A program made the position numbers and the translations under genes. Under the pieces are notes generated by a model, which saw nothing but the letters and a program-made list of their open reading frames with translations, was not told the DNA's origin and searched no databases. From Streptomyces sp. D2-8 (GTDB taxonomy: Bacteria > Actinomycetota > Actinomycetes > Streptomycetales > Streptomycetaceae), in contig NZ_JAAHBP010000019.1 in assembly GCF_023184515.1 (NCBI RefSeq), forward strand, positions 160,702-224,701: 64,000 nucleotides of DNA. The letters run 5' to 3'. Below, piece after piece: positions 43,270 through 52,499 of this stretch (its first letter is position 1; every line of letters begins with the position of its first letter).

Positions 43270-46200
43270 GTGACTGGCTGGCAGTTCTGGGTGGACCGAG
43301 GCGGCACCTTCACCGACGTCGTCGCCCGACGCCCGGACGGCCGGCTGCTCACGCACAAGCTGCTCTCGGACAGCCCGGCCCGCTACGCCGACGCCGCGGT
43401 CGAGGGCGTCCGCACCCTGCTGGCCGGTTCCGGCGACCCCGTCGACAGCGTGCGCATGGGGACCACCGTCGCCACCAACGCCCTCCTGGAGCGCAAGGGC
43501 GAGCGCACCCTGCTGCTCATCACCCGTGGCTTCCGTGACGCCCTGCGCATCGCCTACCAGAACCGCCCGAGCATCTTCGCCCGCCGCATCGACCTGCCCG
43601 AGCTGCTGTACGAACGGGTCGTCGAGGTCGACGAGCGCATCGCCGCCGACGGCACCGTCCTGCGCGCCCCCGACCTGGACGCCCTCGCCGGGCCGCTCCA
43701 GGAGGCGTACGACGACGGGATCCGCGCCGTCGCGGTGGTCTGCATGCACAGTCATCTCCACCCGGCCCACGAACAGGCCGTCGGGGAGCTCGTCACCCGC
43801 ATCGGCTTTCCTCAGATCTCGCTCTCCAGCGAGGCCAGCCCCCTGATGAAGCTCGTCCCCCGCGGGGACACCGCCGTCGTCGACGCCTACCTCTCGCCTG
43901 TGCTGCGCCGCTACGTCCGGCACGTCGCCGACGAGCTCGAGGGCGTACGGCTGATGTTCATGCAGTCCAACGGCGGCCTCACCGAGGCCGGGCAGTTCCG
44001 CGGGAAGGACGCCATTCTGTCCGGGCCGGCAGGCGGCATCGTCGGCATGGCCCGCATGTCGCAGCTCGCCGGCTTCGACCGGGTCATCGGCTTCGACATG
44101 GGTGGCACCTCCACCGACGTCTCCCACTTCGCGGGCGCGTACGAGCGCGTCTTCACCAGCCGGATCGCCGGCGTCCGGCTGCGCGCGCCCATGCTCGACA
44201 TCCACACGGTCGCCGCCGGTGGCGGGTCGGTCCTGCACTTCGACGGCTCCCGCTACCGCGTAGGGCCGGACTCGGCGGGCGCGGACCCGGGGCCCGCCTG
44301 CTACCGAGGCGGGGGACCGCTCGCCGTCACCGACGCCAACGTCATGCTCGGCCGGATCCAGCCCGCCCACTTCCCGAAGGTCTTCGGCCCGACCGGCGAC
44401 GAGCCCCTCGACGAGGCGCTCGTCCGGGACCGCTTCACCGCCCTCGCCCGCGAGATCGGCGAGCAGACCGGCGACGACCGGACGCCGGAGCAGGTCGCCG
44501 AGGGCTACCTGCAGATCGCTGTCGCCAACATCGCGTCCGCCGTGAAGCGGATCTCCGTCCAGAAGGGTCACGACGTCACCCGATACGCCCTCACCACGTT
44601 CGGCGGCGCCGGTGGTCAGCACGCCTGCATGGTCGCCGAGTCCCTCGGCATCCGCACCGTCCTCGTGCCGCCCATGGCCGGAGTCCTGTCCGCACTCGGC
44701 ATCGGCCTCGCCGACACCACCGCCATGCGCGAGCAGTCCGTCGAGGCCCCCCTGGAAGCCGCCTCGATGCCCGGCGTCCGCAAGACCGCCGAAGACCTGG
44801 AAGCGGCGGCCCGTGACGAACTCCTCGCCGAGGACGTCCCCGAGGAGCACATCGAGGTCACCCACCGCGCCGAACTCCGCTACGACGGCACCGACACCAC
44901 CCTCACCGTCGAGCTGACCGAGCCCGGAACGATGCGGCACGCCTTCGAAGAACGTCATCGCGCCACGTACTCCTTCACGCTCGACCGCCCGATCGTCGTC
45001 GAAGCCCTCTCCGTCGAAGCCACCGGCATCACCGAACCCCCCGATCTGTCCGCTCTCGCTCCCTACGAAGCCACCCCCGACGGCAGCCCCGGCCTCGGCC
45101 CCGCAGCGCCCCGGACCGTCCGCCTCCACACGGGCGGCGCCTGGCGCGACGTACCCCTCCACCGCCGCGAGGACCTTCCCCCCGGCGACACCGTCACCGG
45201 CCCGGCGATCATCGCCGAAGCCGGTTCCACGACCGTCGTCGACGACGGCTGGCAGGCCGCGGCGAACGACGACGGGCATCTGGTCATGGAACGCGCCGCG
45301 ATTACGCAGAGTTCCGATCTCGACACGAAAGTCGACCCGGTTCTGCTTGAGGTCTTCAACAACCTCTTCATGTCGATCGCCGAGCAAATGGGCGCCCGCC
45401 TCGAATCCACCGCCCAGTCCGTCAACATCAAAGAGCGTCTGGACTTCTCCTGCGCGCTCTTCGACCCGGACGGAAACCTGGTGGCCAACGCCCCGCACAT
45501 CCCCGTCCACCTGGGCTCGATGGGCACGAGTGTCAAGGAGGTCATCCGGCGGCGGGGCACCCGCATGCGCCCGGGCGACACCTACGCCGTCAACGACCCG
45601 TACCACGGCGGCACCCACCTGCCCGACGTCACCGTGATCACCCCGGTCTTCGACACCACACCGTCGACCGACACGGAGAGTGACACGGTGAGGGACACGG
45701 AGAGCGACCAGGCGATCCTCTTCTACGTCGCTTCACGCGGCCACCACGCCGAGATCGGCGGCATCGCCCCCGGCTCCATGCCCGCGGGCAGCCGCACCAT
45801 CGAGGAGGAGGGCGTTCTCTTCGACAACTGGCTGCTCGCCGAGAACGGCCGATTCCGCGAGGCCGAGACCCTCCGCCTCCTCACCGAAGCGCCCTACCCC
45901 TCCCGCAACCCGAAGACCAACCTCGCCGACCTGCGCGCCCAGATCGCCGCCAACCGGAAGGGCGTCGACGAGGTCGGCCGCATGATCGAGGACTACGGCC
46001 TCGATGTCGTCCAGGCCTACATGAGGCACGTCCAGGACAACGCCGAAGAGGCCGTACGCCGCGTCATCGACGCCTTGGACGACGGCGACTACGCCTACGA
46101 GACCGACGCCGGAGCCGTCATCCGCGTGGCCGTGCGCGTGGACCGCGAGAACCGGGCCGCGACCATCGACTTCACCGGCACGTCCGCGCAGCTCCCCACC

Positions 46201-46956
46201 AATTTCAACGCCCCCTTCTCGGTCGTCAACGCGGCCGTCCTGTACGTCTTCCGCACCCTCGTCGCCGACGACATCCCCCTCAACGACGGCTGTCTGCGCC
46301 CCTTGAGCATCGTCGTCCCGCCCGGCTCCCTGCTCGCCCCCGAACCGCCCGCTGCCGTGGTCGCCGGCAACGTGGAGACCTCCCAGGCCGTCACCGGCGC
46401 CCTCTACGCGGCGCTCGGTGTCCAGGCCGAGGGCTCCGGGACCATGAACAACGTCACCTTCGGCAACGAACACCACCAGTACTACGAGACCGTCGCCTCC
46501 GGCTCCGGGGCGGGCGACGGCTTCCCCGGCGCACCCGTCGTCCAGACCCACATGACCAACTCCCGCCTCACCGACCCCGAGGTCCTGGAGTGGCGACTGC
46601 CCGTGCGCCTCGAGGAGTTCGCGGTCCGGCGCGGCAGTGGCGGTGCCGGCAGGTGGCACGGCGGGGACGGCGCCGTACGCCGCATCCGCTTCCTCGAGCC
46701 CATGACCGTCTCCACCCTGTCCCAGCACCGCCGAGTCCCCCCGTACGGCATGGCGGGCGGCGAGCCGGGCGCTCTCGGCGCAAACCGGGTGGAGCACGCC
46801 GACGGCACGGTGACCGCACTCGGCGGCAGCGACTCCGCGGACCTCGTCACCGGCGACGTACTCGTCATCGAAACCCCCGGCGGCGGAGGCTACGGCCCGC
46901 CGCCGCCCGACCCCCATCAAGCAGGAGAAGAGATCGATGATCTTCGGGCGTTCTGA
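43270..46956 (+). CDS. Fused HyuA-HyuB 5-oxoprolinase (OPLAH type), embedded in the conservon
   Basis: A 1228-aa protein, close to the size of eukaryotic-type ATP-dependent 5-oxoprolinases. The HyuA part (to about residue 660) has VDRGGTFTDVVARRPDGRLLTHKLLSD, FDMGGTSTDVSHF and GAGGQHACMVAESLGI; the HyuB part (from about 680) has INIKERLDFSCALFDPDG-like residues, NDPYHGGTHLPD and SQAVTGALYAALG. It should open 5-oxoproline to glutamate with ATP, or act on a hydantoin-like ring. The GTG at 43270 has GGAAGCGGGG upstream. Its 3' end overlaps the cvnD start by 20 bases. Place between cvnC and cvnD is unusual (see findings). Confidence 0.9.
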   Translation: MTGWQFWVDRGGTFTDVVARRPDGRLLTHKLLSDSPARYADAAVEGVRTLLAGSGDPVDSVRMGTTVATNALLERKGERTLLLITRGFRDALRIAYQNRPSIFARRIDLPELLYERVVEVDERIAADGTVLRAPDLDALAGPLQEAYDDGIRAVAVVCMHSHLHPAHEQAVGELVTRIGFPQISLSSEASPLMKLVPRGDTAVVDAYLSPVLRRYVRHVADELEGVRLMFMQSNGGLTEAGQFRGKDAILSGPAGGIVGMARMSQLAGFDRVIGFDMGGTSTDVSHFAGAYERVFTSRIAGVRLRAPMLDIHTVAAGGGSVLHFDGSRYRVGPDSAGADPGPACYRGGGPLAVTDANVMLGRIQPAHFPKVFGPTGDEPLDEALVRDRFTALAREIGEQTGDDRTPEQVAEGYLQIAVANIASAVKRISVQKGHDVTRYALTTFGGAGGQHACMVAESLGIRTVLVPPMAGVLSALGIGLADTTAMREQSVEAPLEAASMPGVRKTAEDLEAAARDELLAEDVPEEHIEVTHRAELRYDGTDTTLTVELTEPGTMRHAFEERHRATYSFTLDRPIVVEALSVEATGITEPPDLSALAPYEATPDGSPGLGPAAPRTVRLHTGGAWRDVPLHRREDLPPGDTVTGPAIIAEAGSTTVVDDGWQAAANDDGHLVMERAAITQSSDLDTKVDPVLLEVFNNLFMSIAEQMGARLESTAQSVNIKERLDFSCALFDPDGNLVANAPHIPVHLGSMGTSVKEVIRRRGTRMRPGDTYAVNDPYHGGTHLPDVTVITPVFDTTPSTDTESDTVRDTESDQAILFYVASRGHHAEIGGIAPGSMPAGSRTIEEEGVLFDNWLLAENGRFREAETLRLLTEAPYPSRNPKTNLADLRAQIAANRKGVDEVGRMIEDYGLDVVQAYMRHVQDNAEEAVRRVIDALDDGDYAYETDAGAVIRVAVRVDRENRAATIDFTGTSAQLPTNFNAPFSVVNAAVLYVFRTLVADDIPLNDGCLRPLSIVVPPGSLLAPEPPAAVVAGNVETSQAVTGALYAALGVQAEGSGTMNNVTFGNEHHQYYETVASGSGAGDGFPGAPVVQTHMTNSRLTDPEVLEWRLPVRLEEFAVRRGSGGAGRWHGGDGAVRRIRFLEPMTVSTLSQHRRVPPYGMAGGEPGALGANRVEHADGTVTALGGSDSADLVTGDVLVIETPGGGGYGPPPPDPHQAGEEIDDLRAF

Positions 46957-47542
46957 GCGCGGCAAGCCTCCGGTCGAGCCCGTCACGCTCAAGATCCTGG
47001 TGGCCGGCGGCTTCGGCGTGGGCAAGACCACGCTCGTCGGCGCGGTCAGCGAGATCAGGCCGTTGCGCACCGAGGAGCTGCTCACCGAGGCCGGGCGCCC
47101 GGTCGACGACACCAGCGGCGTGGAAGGCAAGAACACCACGACCGTGGCCATGGACTTCGGCCGCATCACCCTCCGCGAGGACCTCGTGCTGTACCTCTTC
47201 GGTACGCCAGGCCAGGAGCGGTTCTGGTTCATGTGGGACGAGCTCTCCGAGGGCGCGCTCGGTGCCGTCGTGCTCGCCGACACCCGCCGGCTGGAGGACT
47301 GCTTCGCCGCCATCGACTACTTCGAACGGCGCTCGATCCCGTTCCTCGTCGGCGTCAACTGCTTCGAAGGCGCTCCCCGTTACCCGATCGAGGACGTCCG
47401 CCAGGCCCTCGACCTCGACGAGGACGTGCCGCTCCTGATGTGCGACGCCCGCGACCGCGAGTCGGTGAAGGAAGCACTCATCGGCGTGGTCCAGCACGCC
47501 ATGGCGTACGCGGCCGACCGCCGCGAGGCTGTGACCGGCTGA
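46937..47542 (+). CDS. cvnD: Conservon small GTPase CvnD
   Basis: A 201-aa Ras-like/MglA-type GTPase: GGFGVGKTTLVGAV (P-loop), KNTTTVAMDFGRI (switch I), LFGTPGQERFWFMWDEL (switch II with Gln), and VLADTRRLEDC / VNCFEG as specificity loops. GGAGAAGAG lies 5 bases before the ATG, within the end of the preceding oxoprolinase gene. It should be the output switch of the CvnA-B-C complex. A bidirectional terminator follows. Confidence 0.95.
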   Translation: MIFGRSERGKPPVEPVTLKILVAGGFGVGKTTLVGAVSEIRPLRTEELLTEAGRPVDDTSGVEGKNTTTVAMDFGRITLREDLVLYLFGTPGQERFWFMWDELSEGALGAVVLADTRRLEDCFAAIDYFERRSIPFLVGVNCFEGAPRYPIEDVRQALDLDEDVPLLMCDARDRESVKEALIGVVQHAMAYAADRREAVTG

Positions 47543-47561
47543 CGCCGCCCCGCCTGCGAAC

Positions 47562-47597
47562 GCGGCCCGTACCCCCGCCGACCGGGGTACGGGCCGC
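47562..47597. terminator. Bidirectional terminator between cvnD and glpK
   Basis: Perfect 14-bp arms GCGGCCCGTACCCC (47562-47575) and GGGGTACGGGCCGC (47584-47597), 8-base loop, between convergent genes. Confidence 0.88.
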
Positions 47598-47627
47598 AGT
47601 CGGGAACGACGCTCCACGCGCGCGTGG

Positions 47628-49148
47628 TCAGCTGTCGCCGTCCTCCTCCCAGCCGAAGCTCTTCGTCACGGCCTTGCGCCAGTTGTGGTACTCGCGGTCT
47701 CGTACCGACGCCTCCATGTTCGGCGTCCACTCGACGTCCTTCTGCCAGTGCGCCTTGAGCTCGTCCAGGTCGTTCCACACACCGGTGGCCAGACCGGCCG
47801 CGTACGCGGCGCCCAGACAGGTCGTCTCGGAGACCTTGGGCCGCACCACCGGTACGTCGAGGACGTCCGACTGGTGCTGCATGAGCAGGTTGTTCTTCGT
47901 CATGCCGCCGTCGACCTTGAGGGTGGTGATGTGCACCCCGGAGTCCTGGTACATGGCGTCCACGACCTCGCGCGTCTGCCAGCTCGTCGCCTCCAGCACG
48001 GCGCGCGCGAGGTGCGCCTTCGTGACGTACCGGGTCAGGCCGGTGATGACACCGCGTGCGTCGGAGCGCCAGTACGGTGCGAACAGGCCCGAGAACGCCG
48101 GCACGATGTACGAGCCGCCGTTGTCCTCCACGCTCGCCGCCAGGGGCTCGATCTCGTCGGCGGTACGAATGATGCCGAGCTGGTCGCGGAACCACTGGAC
48201 CAGCGCGCCCGTTATGGCTATCGCCCCCTCCAGGCAGTAGACCGGCGCCTCACTGCCGATCTTGTACCCCATCGTCGTCAGCAGGCCGCTCTTCGACGAC
48301 ACCGGGCGGTTGCCTGTGTTGAGCAGCAGGAAGCTTCCCGTGCCGTAGGTGTTCTTGGCCGTGCCCACGTCGTAGCAGGCCTGCCCGAACACGGCCGCCT
48401 GCTGGTCGCCCAGCGCGGAGGCCACGGGCACGCCGGCGAGCTGGCCGACGGCGGTGCCGTACACCTCGGCGGAGGAGCGGATCTCGGGCAGCATGGCCTC
48501 GGGGACGTTCATCGCCGAGAGGATCGAGGGGTCCCACTGGAGGGTCTCCAGGTTCATCAGCATGGTGCGTCCGGCGTTGGTCACGTCGGTGACGTGCTGC
48601 CCGCCGTCCGTACCGCCGGTGAGGTTCCAGATCAGCCAGGAGTCCATCGTGCCGAAGGCGATCTCGCCGCGTTCGGCACGCGCCCGGAGGTCGGGCACGT
48701 TGTCGAGCAGCCAGGCCGCCTTGGGCCCGGAGAAGTAGGTCGCAAGCGGCAGACCCGTCTGCTCACGGAAGCGGTCCTGCCCGTCCGAGCCGCCCAGCTG
48801 GTTGCACAGCGACGCCGTCCGCGTGTCCTGCCAGACGATGGCGTTGTGCACCGGCTTGCCCGTGGCGCGGTCCCACAGGAGGGTCGTCTCGCGCTGGTTG
48901 GTGATTCCCATCGCGCTCAGCTGGTCGGCTCTCAGACCGGCCTTGGCGATCGCTCCCGCCACCACCGCCTGCACCTTGGACCAGATCTCGGTGGCGTCGT
49001 GCTCCACCCACCCGGGCTTCGGGAAGATCTGGCGGTGCTCGCGCTGGTCCACGGCGACGATCGCGCCGTCCTGGTTGAAGACGATGCAGCGGCTCGATGT
49101 GGTGCCCTGGTCGATTGCGGCGACGTACTTCTCGGCGGATTTCGTCAT
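47628..49148 (-). CDS. glpK: Glycerol kinase
   Basis: A 506-aa FGGY kinase: AAIDQGTTSSRCIVFN, ITNQRETTLLWDRATGKPVHNAIVWQDTRT, and the C-terminal VDGGMTKNNLLMQHQSDVLDVPVVRP. It phosphorylates glycerol to sn-glycerol-3-phosphate in the cytosol. AAGGGG is 5 bases before the ATG at 49148. It follows glpF by 21 bases, so both are one transcript. No GlpD or GylR-type regulator lies adjacent, unlike the main gyl operon of S. coelicolor, so this may be a second glycerol-uptake locus. Confidence 0.96.
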   Translation of the reverse strand: MTKSAEKYVAAIDQGTTSSRCIVFNQDGAIVAVDQREHRQIFPKPGWVEHDATEIWSKVQAVVAGAIAKAGLRADQLSAMGITNQRETTLLWDRATGKPVHNAIVWQDTRTASLCNQLGGSDGQDRFREQTGLPLATYFSGPKAAWLLDNVPDLRARAERGEIAFGTMDSWLIWNLTGGTDGGQHVTDVTNAGRTMLMNLETLQWDPSILSAMNVPEAMLPEIRSSAEVYGTAVGQLAGVPVASALGDQQAAVFGQACYDVGTAKNTYGTGSFLLLNTGNRPVSSKSGLLTTMGYKIGSEAPVYCLEGAIAITGALVQWFRDQLGIIRTADEIEPLAASVEDNGGSYIVPAFSGLFAPYWRSDARGVITGLTRYVTKAHLARAVLEATSWQTREVVDAMYQDSGVHITTLKVDGGMTKNNLLMQHQSDVLDVPVVRPKVSETTCLGAAYAAGLATGVWNDLDELKAHWQKDVEWTPNMEASVRDREYHNWRKAVTKSFGWEEDGDS

Positions 49149-49169
49149 GGCTACCCCTTGATCGCTTGG

Positions 49170-49967
49170 TCAGAAGGCTGCGTTGTAGATGAGCGCCCCG
49201 AGAATTCCGCCGACAGCGGGTCCTATCACCGGGACCCACGCGTACCCCCAGTCCGACGTGCCCTTGTTCGGGATCGGCAGGAACTGGTGCACGATGCGCG
49301 GACCGAGATCGCGTGCCGGGTTGATCGCGTAACCGGTGGGCCCACCGAGCGAGAGTCCGATGCCGACAACCAGAAGGGACACCAGCAGGATCGAAATGCC
49401 GGAGCCGTAGATTCCGGCCGCTTCTCCCGGGACCGGCCCGATGCCGACCCCTTGGACGACCCGGTCGTCACCCACCAGGGCGAGGATCGGCAGCACCAGA
49501 GCGATGGTCGCGAGGATCTCCGTCATCAGGTTGGCGACCGGGTTCCGGATCTCCGGGATGGTGGAGAAGATGCCCAGTGTCGGAACGGGCTCGTCCACGG
49601 TGCCTTCTGTGGTACCTGTCTTCCGTACGTTGGCCTGGAACTGGGCGAAGTAGAGCAGGTAGGCGAGGACTGCGCCGATCATCGCGCCCACGATCTGTCC
49701 CAGCAGGTAGATCCAGACTTTGTCCCATACGCCCGTGTCGACGGCCAGGCCCAGTGTGACCGCGGGGTTGATGTGGCCACCCGACAGCGGGGCGGCAGTG
49801 TAGGCGCCGGCCAGGACGCCGAAACCCCAGCCGAACGCGATGACGATCCAGCCCGAAGCCCGGGCCTTCGAGAATCTCAGCGTGACGGCGGCGCACACGC
49901 CGGCACCGAACAGGATCAGAATCGCCGTGCCGATCATCTCGCCGACGAAAATGTCTCCGTTAGTCAT
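49170..49967 (-). CDS. glpF: Glycerol uptake facilitator (aquaglyceroporin)
   Basis: A 265-aa MIP-family channel with six membrane helices and two half-helices bearing the NPA boxes: GGHINPAVTLG and GYAINPARDLGPR. The Arg-Asp after the second NPA (NPARD) is diagnostic for glycerol facilitators. GAGGAG lies 5 bases before the ATG. First gene of the glpF-glpK transcript. Confidence 0.95.
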   Translation of the reverse strand: MTNGDIFVGEMIGTAILILFGAGVCAAVTLRFSKARASGWIVIAFGWGFGVLAGAYTAAPLSGGHINPAVTLGLAVDTGVWDKVWIYLLGQIVGAMIGAVLAYLLYFAQFQANVRKTGTTEGTVDEPVPTLGIFSTIPEIRNPVANLMTEILATIALVLPILALVGDDRVVQGVGIGPVPGEAAGIYGSGISILLVSLLVVGIGLSLGGPTGYAINPARDLGPRIVHQFLPIPNKGTSDWGYAWVPVIGPAVGGILGALIYNAAF

Positions 49968-50647
49968 GGCGGCTCCTCAGCCCTGGCCCGGGGCGATCCG
50001 CCCCGGTCCTCACCTGCAGGGCGCGTTTCCCGTGGCTACTTCAGCCGAAGGCAGGGAGATCCCGCGCCCCGCCCGGCATCCGTGACGAGCGTGCCGTCGC
50101 AGCCGAATCGCCCGTGGAGGAATGGGCCTTGGCGCCGGCGCATCCACGCGCCGCAGTGCCGGAATACGCCGAGTATGTACGGCGATGTCGACTGACACCG
50201 GAAGTGTTCACCGGCACCCGAAGGGCGTCAAGGTCGCCGACCGCAACGGTTGACGGCCATCCGACGGCCACCGGGTTCGCGCCGGGCCGACGGGCCGGTT
50301 GCTCGGCCATGGCGGCGCCCGGTCGGGTCGTTGTTCAGATCTGTATGGACCCGCGCGGACCTCGGTGCACCGCGCGAGGCTTGGCTGATGATGTCCGGCC
50401 TCCGCCGGGCTCCCTACAGGGGCGAAGCCCAGCCGCACCTGACTCCTCGCTTGTCATTGTCCAGGATCCACCTGACCTGGCGGTTTCTCAACCGCAGGAG
50501 TTCCGCGGGGCTATGGCCGCCGCGGTGGGGCCCTGGCGGCCGGTCGCCGCCGACCGGATCCGCTGGCCGGAAACCGCCGATCACGGACCTGGCGCCCCGC
50601 CCGCGAACCCGGTCGGGTCGCCGCGGTTCACTCGTCTCCCACGCGCC
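49968..50647. other. 680-base region with no recognised gene
   Basis: Upstream of glpF and downstream of the EAL-GGDEF gene, both on the minus strand. Frames in it are short, Arg/Ala/Gly-rich and without ribosome sites or motifs. The glpF promoter must lie here, but I could not locate it. No clear operator or hairpin was found. Confidence 0.55.
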
Positions 50648-52396
50648 TCAGACGCCCTGCGCCCCCCTCTCGACCGCCACGCCGCACCCCGCCGATGCCG
50701 AGGCCGACGACGGCGCGGACGGGGCCGCGGACGAAGGCATCGGCGTCGGTTGCGAGCCCCGACGGGTCTCATGGCCTGTCATGCCCGCCCGGCCCAGCAC
50801 CCAACTCGCCCCGTGCAGCGCCTTCGCCGCCTTCTTCAACGGCGCCAAGCAGGCCGCGGCCTGCCGGTGGTCGGCCACACTGCGCGGCGCGCACAGCACC
50901 GTGGCGAGCGACAGCGTGACCGGCCGCCCACCCGCCGACCAGGGGGCGTCCAGCACAGAGGCGGCCAGCGGATCGAGACTCTCCGGATCGGTGAGCACGA
51001 GGAAGTCGTCCCCACCGATGTGTCCCACGCGCGCGCTGTCCGTCGCGGCCTGCTGCAGGGCCCGCCCGACCGCCCGGATCAGCTCGTCTCCCGCCGCGAA
51101 TCCGGCCCCGTCGTTGACCTGCTTGAAGTGGTCGACATCCAGCCAGCTCAATGCGAACGTCCGCCCGGCCGCGATCCGCCGGTCCACCTCGCCGGTGATC
51201 GCGTCCGAGCCGGGCAGACGCGTCAGCGGATTGAGACCCGCCGCCTCCTCCACTCGCGTCTCGGCCAGTGCCCGCACGAGGTCCGCGAGCCGCACGACCC
51301 CGACGCACCGCCCGTACTCGTCCACCACGGCCACGTCGTCCGAGGTACGGTCCCGCCCGCCGATCGCCACCACGTCCAGCACCTCCCAGGCGGTGGCGTC
51401 CACGCCCACCGTCCGCGGCGGGTCACCGAGCTTGGCCGCGGGCCGGTCGGCGTACAGGGCATGCCCGTAGCGCCCCGACATCGACAGCAGGAAACGGGAG
51501 CGGTGCACCGACCGGACCGGCACGCCCGTGGTGTCCACCAGCAGCACCCCGGACACGTCCGGCGAACCGGTCAACAGGGCTCGCACCTGCCCTGCGGACG
51601 CAGTGGCGGGCAGCAGAGCGGCGGGCCGGACGAACTCCCGCACCGACGGCCCGGACCTCGGTGCCGCCACCTCGACGGGGGAGCGGGGCGGGACATAGAC
51701 GTCCGCGGCGGGCAGGCGCGCCGGCGGGGCGAACAGCTCGCCCTGCGCCAGCTGTGCCCCGGCCGCGAGAGCCGCCGCGCACTGACCTTCCGTCTCCACG
51801 CCCTCCACGGCCAGCAGAGCCCCCAGCTCGTCGCACAGCGTCCGCATCGACCGCACCACGGCCGGTCGCGCCAGCAGCGACGCGTCCAGCTTCACCAGGC
51901 CGGGCGAGAGGTCCGAGAGCAGCCGCAAGGGCACATCCCCGTCCCCGACACCGTCCGCGCAGATCCGGAAGCCCTGCCCGCGCAGCGCGGCCACCGCCTC
52001 CAGCAGAGCCTGCTGCGGCACGTGCGTGTACGGCGGGCAGAGGTCGACCGTCACCTCCCAGGGAAGCCGCCCCGCCTCGCGCACGGCGTCGTGCAGTGAC
52101 GGGAGCCCGCCGAGGTCCGCGAGGGTCCCGGCGAACACGTTGACGAACAGCGGGAGCAAGGTCTCCCTGCGCACGGCCGCGCGGACCGCCGACACCGCCA
52201 GCCGGCAGTCGAGCTCGGGGTTCCGGCGGGCCTCGGCCAGGATGTCGCCGGTCTCCGGGCGGGCGAGTATCTCCAGCCCCGCGACCGCGCCGGTCGTCAG
52301 ATTGACCACCGGTTGGAAGGCGAAGCGGAGAGTGTCCGTCCAGGAGTGCACGGGAGCATGATTGACGCCACCTGCGCACGCCCAAGCCCAGTTCAT
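50648..52396 (-). CDS. EAL-CBS-GGDEF protein with partly degenerate c-di-GMP motifs
   Basis: A 582-aa protein with domain order EAL (about 25-225), CBS-like pair (about 265-380) and GGDEF (about 388-545), followed by an Ala/Ser-rich tail. The EAL part keeps EIL (42-44), Lys169 and Glu198, but the usual DDFG pair reads ADGV (147-150), so phosphodiesterase activity is doubtful. The GGDEF part reads GGDDF (461-465) after LDVDHFKQVND, which could be active. No membrane segments. The start is uncertain: ATG at 52396 or GTG at 52351, neither with a good ribosome site. Streptomyces c-di-GMP controls development. Confidence 0.86.
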   Translation of the reverse strand: MNWAWACAGGVNHAPVHSWTDTLRFAFQPVVNLTTGAVAGLEILARPETGDILAEARRNPELDCRLAVSAVRAAVRRETLLPLFVNVFAGTLADLGGLPSLHDAVREAGRLPWEVTVDLCPPYTHVPQQALLEAVAALRGQGFRICADGVGDGDVPLRLLSDLSPGLVKLDASLLARPAVVRSMRTLCDELGALLAVEGVETEGQCAAALAAGAQLAQGELFAPPARLPAADVYVPPRSPVEVAAPRSGPSVREFVRPAALLPATASAGQVRALLTGSPDVSGVLLVDTTGVPVRSVHRSRFLLSMSGRYGHALYADRPAAKLGDPPRTVGVDATAWEVLDVVAIGGRDRTSDDVAVVDEYGRCVGVVRLADLVRALAETRVEEAAGLNPLTRLPGSDAITGEVDRRIAAGRTFALSWLDVDHFKQVNDGAGFAAGDELIRAVGRALQQAATDSARVGHIGGDDFLVLTDPESLDPLAASVLDAPWSAGGRPVTLSLATVLCAPRSVADHRQAAACLAPLKKAAKALHGASWVLGRAGMTGHETRRGSQPTPMPSSAAPSAPSSASASAGCGVAVERGAQGV

Positions 52397-52499
52397 GAGA
52401 CGTTCACGCAGGATTCCGGCGCGGTCACACAGCGTATGACCCGGGGCCCGATGCGGCGGTACGGCCAGCCGCAGTGGCGCCGGTCAGGGGCACTGTGGC

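Noticed and set aside
40825..45618. A 1597-codon open frame on the minus strand across cvnA, cvnB, cvnC and the oxoprolinase
   Set aside because: It is the antisense of genes with clear domains; its residues are Val/Gly/Asp-rich with no motif, a usual by-product of high GC.
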